In this document: piece by piece, positions 7,642 to 14,793 of the stretch | Numbering within the stretch: position 1 is the stretch's first letter | Layout: each line of letters opens with the position of its first letter | Source of the DNA: Candidatus Thorarchaeota archaeon | GTDB lineage: Archaea; Asgardarchaeota; Thorarchaeia; Thorarchaeales; Thorarchaeaceae | Assembly (NCBI GenBank): GCA_030593165.1 | Contig: JAUVHR010000001.1 | Coordinates: 89,025 to 130,576, forward strand | DNA: 41,552 nucleotides | Direction: 5' to 3' | Made by a program: the position numbers and the translations under genes | The notes under the pieces: generated by a model | What the model was told of the DNA's origin: nothing | What the model saw: the letters and a program-made list of their open reading frames with translations, nothing else | Database searches by the model: none

Positions 7642-7872
7642 CTAGCGCCTCCGCATCTTCCGAGCTTCACGCTCTGTTTCTCGTAGTATCAGAATGTCTC
7701 CTTCCCGGACAGGACCTTTCACATTACGTGTGAGAACGCGTCCCTTGTCCCTACCTTCCAGAATCTTGACCCGTACCTGAGTGATTTCGCCAGTAACACC
7801 TGTACGTCCCAAGAGCTGGATTATTTCTGCAGGGATTTCTGGAGATTCTACTTGGTCATCTTTCTTGCTCAT
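7642..7872 (-). CDS. rps28e: Small-subunit ribosomal protein S28e
   Basis: A 76-residue OB-fold ribosomal protein. Recognisable parts are [24 protein letters not shown], then [32 protein letters not shown], the family's C-terminal signature. GGTGAT lies upstream of the ATG in the short gap after L7Ae. The S28e end contains the ribosome-binding site for L24e. Confidence 0.95.
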   Translation of the reverse strand: MSKKDDQVESPEIPAEIIQLLGRTGVTGEITQVRVKILEGRDKGRVLTRNVKGPVREGDILILRETEREARKMRRR

Positions 7873-7897
7873 TGAAATCCATCACCTGGATGTCTTA

Positions 7898-8269
7898 CTA
7901 TTTTCGCAGACCACTGATTTTCTCGACAATATCGTCGACTAGGTCCTTTGCTTTTCCATCAACTACGATTGCTACTGCAGCAGTAGGCCGTTCGATACCA
8001 GCTGCATTACCGAGGTCTCTCTTGCTCTTCACGAAGATATAGGGGGCCTTTCTGTCATCGCAGAGGCCTGGCAAGAACATGATTATCTCAGGCGGTTCGA
8101 CATCTTCAGCAATTACCACGAGCTTCGCAATACCACGCTCGATACTCTTTGTCGCTTCGTTGATTCCTTTCTTGATTCGACCCGTGTCCTTGGCGATTTC
8201 AAGTGCCTCAAGGGCCTTCTTCTGCAACTCTTCTGTTGCTTCCCATTCCACGAAAGATGGTTTTGGCAT
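7898..8269 (-). CDS. rpl7ae: Ribosomal protein L7Ae (kink-turn-binding protein)
   Basis: The archaeal L7Ae binds kink-turns in 23S rRNA, box C/D and H/ACA guide RNAs and RNase P. The 124-residue product shows GRIKKGINEATKSIERG, with the RNA-contacting N-E-T/K motif, IAEDVEPPEI, and GIERPTAAVAIVV near the end. The start is set at the ATG at 8269 (MPKPSFVEW), the family's usual N-terminus. An upstream in-frame codon at 8329 would add 20 atypical residues. It is the first gene of the L7Ae-S28e-L24e operon. The leader just upstream contains a kink-turn that overlaps the GAGGT ribosome-binding site, pointing to autoregulation. Confidence 0.95.
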   Translation of the reverse strand: MPKPSFVEWEATEELQKKALEALEIAKDTGRIKKGINEATKSIERGIAKLVVIAEDVEPPEIIMFLPGLCDDRKAPYIFVKSKRDLGNAAGIERPTAAVAIVVDGKAKDLVDDIVEKISGLRK

Positions 8270-8275
8270 TGTTTC

Positions 8276-8300
8276 TACCTCTGTTCTTACTTCATCGGTA
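8276..8300 (-). promoter_or_regulatory. Kink-turn in the L7Ae leader (candidate autoregulatory element)
   Basis: The mRNA reads UACC, then bulge GAU, then GA, a short A-GU-AAGA-AC-A cap, then GA, then GGUA. UACC/GGUA forms a 4-bp C-stem ending in C-G pairs. The three-base bulge NNU plus tandem sheared GA/GA is the k-turn consensus. The non-canonical side is short (an A.A, then two pairs and an AAGA loop). The 3' strand GA-GGU is itself the ribosome-binding site, seven bases from the ATG. L7Ae bound here would block initiation of its own operon. Confidence 0.7.
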
Positions 8301-8363
8301 TTAGTGAATACAGATTGAGATACACCCACTGCTGGGGTGCACTTCTGCGCCCCTTACGGTGCG

Positions 8364-8372
8364 TTCTTTTAA
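8364..8372 (-). promoter_or_regulatory. TATA box of the L7Ae operon
   Basis: On the minus strand TTAAAAGAA. Initiation about 25 bases downstream (near 8340) gives a leader of about 70 nt that includes the kink-turn. An inverted repeat, GGGGTGC/GCGCCCC (8334-8354), straddles the likely start site. Confidence 0.5.
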
Positions 8373-8413
8373 GGCTGTCGAACTGTGACCGGTTTTCCAA
8401 CCTGAAGAATCAC

Positions 8414-9436
8414 TCAATAGTTCAAATTAATGAGGGCATGACCAATCTCTTGGTCCGAAACATTGGCGTGTTTCAACACAGAGTACCTTCCTCTCTTCTC
8501 CATGATTCTTAGAGCATGATGAATATTCTCTAGGAACAGATTTCGTGGTATACTCATCTCACCCAGCGATGTTGGCATCCCTCTTTTTCTCATGAACTCG
8601 ATTACACTATTTGCGGAGTGCTTGGAGTATCCTACTTCATTGAGGAAGTGCAAACACAAAGGTGTCGTAAAAGCAACTTGAAGTCCATGAAGATCACAAG
8701 CATCTCGATCCATGGCGTGTGATATCGCGTGTTCAGTTCCTGAGCAGGGCCTTGAGCTACCGAACTGGCTCATTGCCTTCCCACAATCAATTTGAGCCCG
8801 AATAAGCGTTTCAAGATTATCGGTATTCAGTACAGAGTCTAGGGCTTTGCTAACAAACGAGAAAATTCCGTCATCGAACGGTTCGTCAAATTTCTCATGG
8901 CCTAGGCGCCACTCAGCTAGACTGGACGTCTTACAGATTATATCGCCTATCCCCGCGAGCCTGAGTCTCGGTGGTGCCTCAGATACGATGGACAAGTCCC
9001 CCACGACTGCAATCGGACTCTTACATTTCTCCGAATATCTATAACCATTATGACTGACCGATGCAACGTCACTTGCAATTCCATCATGCGATGCAGCAGT
9101 GGGTATGGCCATCCAATCAAGCCCGTTATCTCTAGCAAGCAGTTTGGCAATATCGATACTGCGACCACCACCAAACCCAAGGATGATATCGATATCCGGT
9201 TTGATGCCTTTAGAACCAGCATCATACTGCGAAACCATCAGCCATTCGTCTTTGATTCCCAGTAGTTCGTCCACACTTACTCCGTACCTAGAGTATACCT
9301 GCTCATCAGTGACAATCAGAGGATGTCTATACTCTCCTAGCAAGTCCCCGACTCTTACTATCACACCCTCGCCTATGATAACGGTACGGGGATCTGCTGA
9401 TGACATAGTCACTCTACAAAGCGAACTATCTCTCAT
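8414..9436 (-). CDS. egsA: sn-glycerol-1-phosphate dehydrogenase
   Basis: Reduces dihydroxyacetone phosphate to sn-glycerol-1-phosphate, setting the stereochemistry of archaeal ether lipids. The 340-residue product is an iron-dependent-alcohol-dehydrogenase-like enzyme: dinucleotide motif GFGGGRSIDIAK (near 89-100), the family signature PTAASHDGIAS, and metal-ligand regions around RLAGIGDIICKTSSLAEW and SGTEHAISHAMD, with a later LHGLQVAF. Glycerol dehydrogenases are the closest alternative, but TAASHDGIAS and GTEHAISH favour EgsA. A second ATG at 9406 (residue 11) is possible. It is divergent from the Arf-like GTPase. An AT-rich TTATATTA near 9480 is the probable promoter. With carS and the mevalonate genes here it covers several steps of membrane lipid synthesis. 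Confidence 0.93.
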   Translation of the reverse strand: MRDSSLCRVTMSSADPRTVIIGEGVIVRVGDLLGEYRHPLIVTDEQVYSRYGVSVDELLGIKDEWLMVSQYDAGSKGIKPDIDIILGFGGGRSIDIAKLLARDNGLDWMAIPTAASHDGIASDVASVSHNGYRYSEKCKSPIAVVGDLSIVSEAPPRLRLAGIGDIICKTSSLAEWRLGHEKFDEPFDDGIFSFVSKALDSVLNTDNLETLIRAQIDCGKAMSQFGSSRPCSGTEHAISHAMDRDACDLHGLQVAFTTPLCLHFLNEVGYSKHSANSVIEFMRKRGMPTSLGEMSIPRNLFLENIHHALRIMEKRGRYSVLKHANVSDQEIGHALINLNY

Positions 9437-9602
9437 TGTTAAGCTCTTCCATCACGCGTCAAATACGATGATTCTCCCGTTATATTACGTAGATCATATA
9501 ATGAAAATCAACAGTGCGCCGTGTGAGAAGGAGCGAGTGTTTTCTCGGTAACACTAGACCATATACATCCATTCACAAATGACCCGCATGGAGTCGTGTC
9601 AG

Positions 9603-10100
9603 ATGACCCAGTACGTCAAGGTTGCTCTAATGGGGTCCGGTTTCGCTGGTAAATCAACACTAATCAAACTGCTTACTGATAAGATTGACACTCTCAAGAC
9701 GAACTATCAACCCACAGCTGGAATGGACTGTGGTACTATCACCCTTGACAAAATCACGAAAGTCGTCCTTGTGGAGATGGGCGGCCAGACACATTTTGAG
9801 TTCATGTGGCCTGATTTGTTACGGGGAAGCAAAATGGTGGTTGTAGTAACAGAGAGCACCCCAAAGGCTGTTCTCAAGACACGACAGCTTCTCAGCAAGT
9901 ACAAGGACCAGCTTGCAGGCATGCAGATTATTGCAGTCGCAAACAAGCAAGATATTCCTGGATCCATGAGGCCTGCGTCCGTCCAAGATCTTCTAGGTGT
10001 TCCAACCTACGGAATGGTTGCAGTGGACCCCAAACAACGAGTTCACGGCTATCGACTGATTGTGGAAGGGCTAAAGGGAATGGTCCAAATTGCAGGATAG
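9603..10100 (+). CDS. Arf-type small GTPase (eukaryotic-signature protein)
   Basis: A 165-residue Ras-superfamily GTPase. G1 is GSGFAGKST, followed by switch I QPTAG (conserved Thr), G3 EMGGQ, G4 NKQD (the Arf version) and an SVQDLLGVP region matching Arf helix 4. GGQ plus NKQD place it nearest the Arf/Arl/SRbeta group, which is abundant in Asgard archaea. Two points are odd. The Asp of the usual D-x-G-G-Q is Glu here. There is no N-terminal amphipathic helix, Gly2 or C-terminal lipidation motif, so membrane attachment, if any, is indirect. The start is set at 9603, because the TATA-like CATATACA at 9560-9567 would start transcription after the earlier in-frame ATGs (9579, 9588). Confidence 0.85.
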   Translation: MTQYVKVALMGSGFAGKSTLIKLLTDKIDTLKTNYQPTAGMDCGTITLDKITKVVLVEMGGQTHFEFMWPDLLRGSKMVVVVTESTPKAVLKTRQLLSKYKDQLAGMQIIAVANKQDIPGSMRPASVQDLLGVPTYGMVAVDPKQRVHGYRLIVEGLKGMVQIAG

Positions 10101-10140
10101 ATTTTCTACAATTGAAAACTCCCTAATCCGTTCCCAAATC

Positions 10141-10151
10141 CTTTTATACAT
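10141..10151 (+). promoter_or_regulatory. TATA box of the rpo3-S2 operon
   Basis: CTTTTATACAT lies in an otherwise AT-moderate gap. Initiation about 25 bases on (around 10170) would coincide with the 5' side of the leader hairpin and leave a leader of about 105 nt. Confidence 0.6.
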
Positions 10152-10161
10152 ACTACAAAAC

Positions 10162-10266
10162 GGCTCATTCACCTAGGACACGGGCGAGTGAGCTGTCAGT
10201 CCACCAGGGCTTTCTGCGAGTCCGTCCGGGAATAGTGTCTTTTAGGTGAGTCAAAGCCTCCCTGGT
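10162..10266 (+). promoter_or_regulatory. Structured leader (or small RNA) before rpo3
   Basis: A long-range stem pairs CACCTA (10170-10175) with TAGGTG (10243-10248) and GACAC (10177-10181) with GTGTC (10235-10239). GGCT/AGTC can extend it. A competing pairing joins ACCAGGG (10203-10209) to CCCTGGT (10260-10266), right next to the AAGGTG ribosome-binding site (10267-10272). Two alternative folds suggest a regulated leader of the r-protein/RNA polymerase operon. An independent small RNA is the alternative. It is not a tRNA. Confidence 0.45.
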
Positions 10267-10277
10267 AAGGTGAAACA

Positions 10278-11078
10278 ATGGAAGTCACAATCCTTCACAA
10301 AGATGAGAATGTCATCCATTTCCTGTTGGAAGGTGTTGATGTGGCATTTGCGAACGCACTCAGGAGGACCATGATTAACCGACTGCCTGCAATGGCAATC
10401 GATGAGGTCCTAGTCCTTGAGAACACAAGTGTCATGTTCGACGAAATGCTAGCGCAGCGACTCGGTCTTATCCCCCTGACGACCGACCTAGACTCATACA
10501 ATCTTCCACGAAACTGTGACTGTGAAGGAAAGGGATGCAGCTTATGTCAATGCACACTCACCTTAGAGAAAGAGGCAGACGAAGAAGAAATGATTGTCTA
10601 CTCTGGCGATTTATCATCTCAGGATCCAAAAGTGATTCCTGCGACAGATGGGATTCCCCTAGTGAAGCTTGCTCCTCGTCAGAGCATAATCGTTGAGGCC
10701 TATGCTAGGCTTGGAACCGGTTCAGAGAATGCCAAGTTCCAGCCAGTTGCCACAGTGGCTTACAAGTATGTTCCTGTTGTTAGCGTAGACAAGACAAAGT
10801 GTGATCAATGCGGTGCCTGTGTGGAGGTATGCCCAAAGAATATCCTAATCATTGAGGGCGATACACTGTCTACTCAGAACACTCTGGACTGTAGTCTGTG
10901 TGAAATTTGCGTCAAAGAGTGCGAACCTAGCGCCATCATTATTGACTCCAAGAAGGATAGTTTTCTCTTCAAAGTAGAGTCCTCGGGTGCACTGCCTCCT
11001 GAGGAGATTGCAGAACGGGCAGCAGAGATATTGAAAGAGAGAATCAGAGTGGCACTTGATTTCACAAACTCGCTGTGA
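10278..11078 (+). CDS. rpo3: DNA-directed RNA polymerase subunit Rpo3 (D) with ferredoxin-like domain
   Basis: The alpha-like assembly platform of archaeal RNA polymerase, equivalent to Rpb3. The 266-residue product opens with VAFANALRRTMINRLPAMAIDEV, the alpha-type dimerisation motif. Residues about 75-95 hold a Cys-rich zinc-like loop (CDCEGKGCSLCQC). Residues about 170-220 hold a ferredoxin-like insertion with two 4Fe-4S motifs, CDQCGACVEVCP and CSLCEICVKECEP. Both look complete, so it is probably a cluster-containing D subunit. The C-terminus returns to the dimerisation helix. AAGGTG precedes the ATG by five bases. It heads the operon with L18e, L13, S9, Rpo10 and S2. Confidence 0.96.
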   Translation: MEVTILHKDENVIHFLLEGVDVAFANALRRTMINRLPAMAIDEVLVLENTSVMFDEMLAQRLGLIPLTTDLDSYNLPRNCDCEGKGCSLCQCTLTLEKEADEEEMIVYSGDLSSQDPKVIPATDGIPLVKLAPRQSIIVEAYARLGTGSENAKFQPVATVAYKYVPVVSVDKTKCDQCGACVEVCPKNILIIEGDTLSTQNTLDCSLCEICVKECEPSAIIIDSKKDSFLFKVESSGALPPEEIAERAAEILKERIRVALDFTNSL

Positions 11079-11089
11079 GGTGTATCGAC

Positions 11090-11452
11090 ATGGTGCGAGC
11101 TGGACCAACTGATCCCAATACACGCGCACTCATTAACGCGCTTAGAAAGATATCAACGAAGCACAATGTTGGCATATGGAAAAGGGTCGCTGAACTAGTA
11201 GCCCGGCCAGCTAGGAAACGTCCCACTGTAAACGTAGGAAAGATTGCACGACATACCAATGCAGGAGATGTGGTGATTGTACCCGGAAAGGTACTTGCCT
11301 CAGGAACTATAGCCCATAAAGTGACAGTTGCTGCTCTGAATGCATCTGCTGCTGCAAGGTCGGTTATCGTCGATGCTGGGGGTTCACTGATTTCAATCGA
11401 TGAGCTACTCACAAAAACCCCGAAGGGGACTGATGTCACTATTATCACATGA
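11090..11452 (+). CDS. rpl18e: Large-subunit ribosomal protein L18e
   Basis: A 120-residue L15/L18e-family protein. GPTDPNTRALINALRK at the N-terminus and RKRPTVNVGKIARHT, then DVVIVPGKVLASGTIAHKVTVAAL, are the family signature. The start is the ATG at 11090. GAGGTG at 11076-11081 overlaps the rpo3 stop, so translation is probably coupled. The operon position between rpo3 and L13 is the usual archaeal order. Confidence 0.95.
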   Translation: MVRAGPTDPNTRALINALRKISTKHNVGIWKRVAELVARPARKRPTVNVGKIARHTNAGDVVIVPGKVLASGTIAHKVTVAALNASAAARSVIVDAGGSLISIDELLTKTPKGTDVTIIT

Positions 11453-11462
11453 GGTGGTCCCA

Positions 11463-11915
11463 ATGAGTGAAGGAGCGATAAAAGTCTACGATGCAGACAA
11501 CATGGTTATTGGACGACTATCGGCAAAGGTTGCAAAGGCTGCACTCTTAGGTGATAGAGTGGTCATAGTGAACGTTGAGAAGGCAATCATCACAGGTGAC
11601 AGAAAGACCGTCATAAAAGCATACAAGGAAAAGTTCAACATACGGACTTCATACAATCCAAGGAAAGGACCATTCCACCACCGTCGACCGGACAAACTGG
11701 TCCGACGGATTCTACGAGGGATGCTACCTTGGCCCAAGCCCAGAGGCAAGGCTGCCTTTAAACGAATCCACGTGTATATAGGAATTCCCGAGAAATATGC
11801 AAACATGGAGAAGATTATTCTGGAAGGGTCAAAATATCATAGCCTTACTCGTAAGTTCATCACGATAGCTGATTTGAGTCAAGAACTTGGCTGGAGACAT
11901 CCGGAGGTTATGTGA
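11463..11915 (+). CDS. rpl13: Large-subunit ribosomal protein L13
   Basis: A 150-residue L13, archaeal/eukaryotic L13a type. The markers are VYDADNMVIGRLSAKVAKAAL, VEKAIITGDRK and the basic central stretch with NPRKGPFHHRRPDKLVRRILRGMLPW. The start is the ATG at 11463, with GAGGTGG just upstream after the L18e stop. The stop lies one base before the S9 ATG. Confidence 0.95.
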   Translation: MSEGAIKVYDADNMVIGRLSAKVAKAALLGDRVVIVNVEKAIITGDRKTVIKAYKEKFNIRTSYNPRKGPFHHRRPDKLVRRILRGMLPWPKPRGKAAFKRIHVYIGIPEKYANMEKIILEGSKYHSLTRKFITIADLSQELGWRHPEVM

Positions 11916-11916
11916 G

Positions 11917-12315
11917 ATGCGAGTTGTTGTTTCAACTGGAAAACGAAAGACAAGTCTTGCAAAGGCCACAGTAAAGAACGGATCTGGTAGAATTCGAATT
12001 AACGGAACACCACTTGAAATCCTCCAACCCGAGATTGCACGTCTAAGGGTGACCGAGGCCTTGATCCTATTCGGTGAAGATTGGAAGAGGTATGACATCA
12101 AGGTGAGAGTGCGAGGTGGTGGTTTCATGAGTCAGGCTGACGCTATCAGGATGGCCATTGCTACTGGATTGTTTCGAATGAGTCAGGACTTTGAGGCTCG
12201 CTCAAGGATGCTTGAGCACGACAGAACAATGCTTGTGGGGGACCCACGAAGAACAGAACCGAAGAAGTTCGGAGGCCCCTCAGCAAGATCAAGATTTCAG
12301 AAATCATACAGGTAA
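11917..12315 (+). CDS. rps9: Small-subunit ribosomal protein S9
   Basis: A 132-residue S9. STGKRKTSLAKATVKNGSG is the N-terminal hallmark. VRVRGGGFMSQADAIRMAIATGL follows, and the tail ends SRFQKSYR, the universally conserved C-terminal Lys/Arg tail that reaches the P site. The ATG is one base after the L13 stop; an upstream in-frame codon would only add residues read from the L13 end. Confidence 0.95.
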   Translation: MRVVVSTGKRKTSLAKATVKNGSGRIRINGTPLEILQPEIARLRVTEALILFGEDWKRYDIKVRVRGGGFMSQADAIRMAIATGLFRMSQDFEARSRMLEHDRTMLVGDPRRTEPKKFGGPSARSRFQKSYR

Positions 12316-12327
12316 GGTGGCGATAGG

Positions 12328-12546
12328 ATGATTGTACCAGTACGATGTTTCACATGCGGAAAAGTCGTGGCAGACAAATATGAAGAGTTTAAGCGTCAAA
12401 TCCGACAGGGCGAGGACCCTGCAGTCGTTCTTGACGGTCTGGGTCTTTCAAGATATTGTTGTCGCAGGATGCTGCTATCACACATTGATGTGATTGATAG
12501 CTTCATGGCCTTTGCTGCCACTAATGTTCCGGAGGGCAACACATGA
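12328..12546 (+). CDS. rpo10: DNA-directed RNA polymerase subunit Rpo10 (N)
   Basis: A 72-residue zinc-binding subunit equivalent to Rpb10, contacting the Rpo3/Rpo11 assembly. It has [14 protein letters not shown] (CxxC) and the paired cysteines in [17 protein letters not shown], the diagnostic motif. GGTGG precedes the ATG. The last codons overlap the S2 ATG (ATGA). The Rpo6 and enolase genes that often follow Rpo10 in archaea are absent here; S2 follows directly. Confidence 0.96.
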   Translation: MIVPVRCFTCGKVVADKYEEFKRQIRQGEDPAVVLDGLGLSRYCCRRMLLSHIDVIDSFMAFAATNVPEGNT

Positions 12547-13181
12547 TTAGCGATGGAGAAATGTCAGAGGCTGATCTTCTTGCCCCGATGGATAAGTACC
12601 TCGCGGCGGGTTGTCATATTGGCACACAAGTGAAAACACAGGACATGGAACCATTTGTCTACAGACAGAGGCCCATTGGACTGTACGTTCTTGATGTTCG
12701 AAAGACCGATGAACGAATCAGGACTGCTGGTAAATTCCTTTCGAGGTTTGACCCCAGCAAGGTAGTTGTAGTTTCTGGAAGAGTCTACGGTAAGAAACCC
12801 GTGGAAACCTTTGCATACTACACTGGTGCCCATGCGTTCACAGATAGATTCATTCCCGGAACACTGACAAATCCGAATATCGCTGGTCCTCGTATCTACA
12901 TCGAGCCCGAGCTTGTGATTCTGACAGACCCACGAACTGACCAGCAGGCGCTCTCTGAAGCTGCGAAGATTGGAGTCCCTGTCATTGCTCTCTGTGACAC
13001 TGATAACATGACCACAAATGTGGATTATGTCATACCTTCTAACAATCGAGGTCGGAAGGCTTTAGCCCTGGTCTATTTCCTTCTATCAAGGCAGGTGCTC
13101 AGAGAACGCGGCGACATATCCCCCGATGGTGAAGCTGCATTCACAGCAGAGGACTTTGAACCACAACTCCAACGTTTCTAG
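12543..13181 (+). CDS. rps2: Small-subunit ribosomal protein S2
   Basis: A 212-residue S2 of archaeal/eukaryotic (SA) type. [12 protein letters not shown] is the hallmark, followed by [37 protein letters not shown], and FIPGTLTNP with [40 protein letters not shown] lies seven bases before the ATG at 12543, and a second in-frame ATG at 12561 is possible. It ends the operon, ten bases from the stop of the convergent mevalonate cluster. Confidence 0.95.
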   Translation: MISDGEMSEADLLAPMDKYLAAGCHIGTQVKTQDMEPFVYRQRPIGLYVLDVRKTDERIRTAGKFLSRFDPSKVVVVSGRVYGKKPVETFAYYTGAHAFTDRFIPGTLTNPNIAGPRIYIEPELVILTDPRTDQQALSEAAKIGVPVIALCDTDNMTTNVDYVIPSNNRGRKALALVYFLLSRQVLRERGDISPDGEAAFTAEDFEPQLQRF

Positions 13182-13191
13182 ACAACTACTG

Positions 13192-13608
13192 TCAATCAGG
13201 GTGGTCGTATGATTTGCCCTTGATTGACACGATGCCATTATCAGCGTCTACCTCTATCTTCTGACCTGTCTGAATATTACTAATTTCAATTTGGTCTACA
13301 GCGGGGATTTCTGAAATTATACAGCCAACTGCAACAACAGTATCCGTGGATTCGTTCACAATTGCCAGTGGGGCTTTGCCTACTTTCTTGAGTGCATAGA
13401 GCACATAAGACCCAACAGTAGATCCTTTACCTGTCGGAAAGACTAGAATCTTACCTGCAATGGACTTGCCTTCAAGTTCATGCCCCTTCTCAACGATTTC
13501 TCCTGTTTCTGGGTCACATCCCCCAAAGAAGGAAATATCATCACCTGTGACAAGTGCCTCGCCCTCAATCTTCCCCTTGAAAATCCTCCTACCTTTGAAG
13601 CGAGTCAT
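13192..13608 (-). CDS. Phosphomevalonate dehydratase small subunit (aconitase X swivel domain)
   Basis: The 138-residue product is the DUF126/aconitase-X small subunit. GEALVTGDDISFFGGCDPETG, the KGHELEGKSIAGKILVFPTGKGSTVGSYVLY segment and a VAVGCIISEIPAVD segment are family hallmarks. Together with the large subunit it dehydrates (R)-5-phosphomevalonate to trans-anhydromevalonate 5-phosphate in the archaeal mevalonate pathway. The ATG overlaps the end of the large-subunit gene by four bases. GGAGG is just upstream. Assignment to phosphomevalonate rather than hydroxyproline-type substrates rests on the neighbouring mevalonate kinase and UbiD genes. Confidence 0.88.
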   Translation of the reverse strand: MTRFKGRRIFKGKIEGEALVTGDDISFFGGCDPETGEIVEKGHELEGKSIAGKILVFPTGKGSTVGSYVLYALKKVGKAPLAIVNESTDTVVAVGCIISEIPAVDQIEISNIQTGQKIEVDADNGIVSIKGKSYDHPD

Positions 13609-14786
13609 GTCACTGCCTCCTCAAGGCATTGCTCTATACTTCGTATCTCTGTTTTGAACTTGTTTTTACCACGTGCATAGAAACATGCCTTTGCGGAGTC
13701 CGTCATCAAGCCCTTAAATCGCTCTTTCAATGGGGCCACTGCACAACATGCATCGCTGACTAAGAATGCACCAGCATTTTCGATTGTTTCATAATATCCC
13801 ATCATGATGGCAAGTTCTTTCGTTGGTTTGGCCGTAGTAATCCACACAGTCTTACCCTCTGCGACTCTCTTACCTTCCAATAGCTCAGCCACTCTTGCAA
13901 TCTCTTTGATGCTTGCATGGGGGCATCCTATACTGATAAAATCAATATCAGCTTCATCATCATCGAGAGTCATACGAGCAGCGTCCAAGTCTTCCCGAGT
14001 TACTACCTCAGTCCTATCAGGCACTAATGTTCTGTTGGGAGTAATGTTCTCCATGTGAAACAGTGCCACTCCACCATAAGTTGCAACTGAGGCTGAGAAT
14101 GACTTCAGTTTTTCCATTGTGACACTTACGATTCCAGTAATGTAGGGTATCTCCTTACCGGTGCGCACGCCGATTACATGTCCGAGGAGTCCAAAGTCAT
14201 CGGTGTCCTCAAGTTTGGTTTGAACCTCATACTTGACCTGTGCTATCCTGTTCTCCCGCAAGTGGAGTCCGTATTCTGCTGTTCTCCCTGTGAGGGCTGC
14301 AGCCAATGCACTTGGTCCACCTTCCCTATTGGTCAAAGCTCCAATTACCGAATTAGCAAAACACACTGCAGAGGACTCTGCCCAAGCTATATGTTCTCCA
14401 TAGTGTGGAAGATTTCCTATCAGATAGGGCGTACAAGTGCAGGTCGTCACAACACCCATTCTGTTGAAGATATCGACCACCCTCTGCTGATTTCTAGCAA
14501 AATCGTTATTGATTCCATGCTTTTTCCACTCTACCAAGTCCATACCAGCAGGATTCAGAGTAGTGAGGACCTTTGTTCTCCCATCCTCGGCCATTCCTGC
14601 AAGATACTCGAGACCGGCCTCTCCAAGATTATGGTAGGAAACTCCTGCAATTTGAACGCTGGAAACAGAAATCAGGCGCTCCGCACCATAGATTTCACCT
14701 AGTGTTGTAATAATCTCCATGGACTTCTTGGTTGCTTTCCCATACTTTCCATCCAGCATCTCCTGCTCTTCTCTGGAAAGATCCAT
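13605..14786 (-). CDS. Phosphomevalonate dehydratase large subunit (aconitase X catalytic)
   Basis: The 393-residue catalytic subunit of the aconitase-X family (DUF521). Cluster and active-site regions are visible as CTCTPYLIGN, ISIGCPHASIKEI near residue 295 and SDACCAVAPL near the C-terminus, consistent with an Fe-S cluster held by three cysteines. Substrate loops include EGGPSALAAALTGRTAEYGLH. The start is the ATG at 14786 with GGAGAG about ten bases upstream; a TTG two codons earlier is possible. It lies directly after the UbiD-like gene and overlaps the small subunit by four bases, so stoichiometric coupled translation is likely. Confidence 0.9.
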   Translation of the reverse strand: MDLSREEQEMLDGKYGKATKKSMEIITTLGEIYGAERLISVSSVQIAGVSYHNLGEAGLEYLAGMAEDGRTKVLTTLNPAGMDLVEWKKHGINNDFARNQQRVVDIFNRMGVVTTCTCTPYLIGNLPHYGEHIAWAESSAVCFANSVIGALTNREGGPSALAAALTGRTAEYGLHLRENRIAQVKYEVQTKLEDTDDFGLLGHVIGVRTGKEIPYITGIVSVTMEKLKSFSASVATYGGVALFHMENITPNRTLVPDRTEVVTREDLDAARMTLDDDEADIDFISIGCPHASIKEIARVAELLEGKRVAEGKTVWITTAKPTKELAIMMGYYETIENAGAFLVSDACCAVAPLKERFKGLMTDSAKACFYARGKNKFKTEIRSIEQCLEEAVT

Positions 14787-14793
14787 TACCAAG

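Noticed and set aside
10162-10266. Possible tRNA in the rpo3 leader
   Set aside because: There is no T-arm TTCGA core, acceptor stem or anticodon arm. The pairings instead make one long hairpin.
14178-14702. 174-codon plus-strand frame across the aconitase-X large subunit
   Set aside because: It is antisense to a well-conserved catalytic gene, has no ribosome-binding site and has low-complexity composition of a shadow frame.
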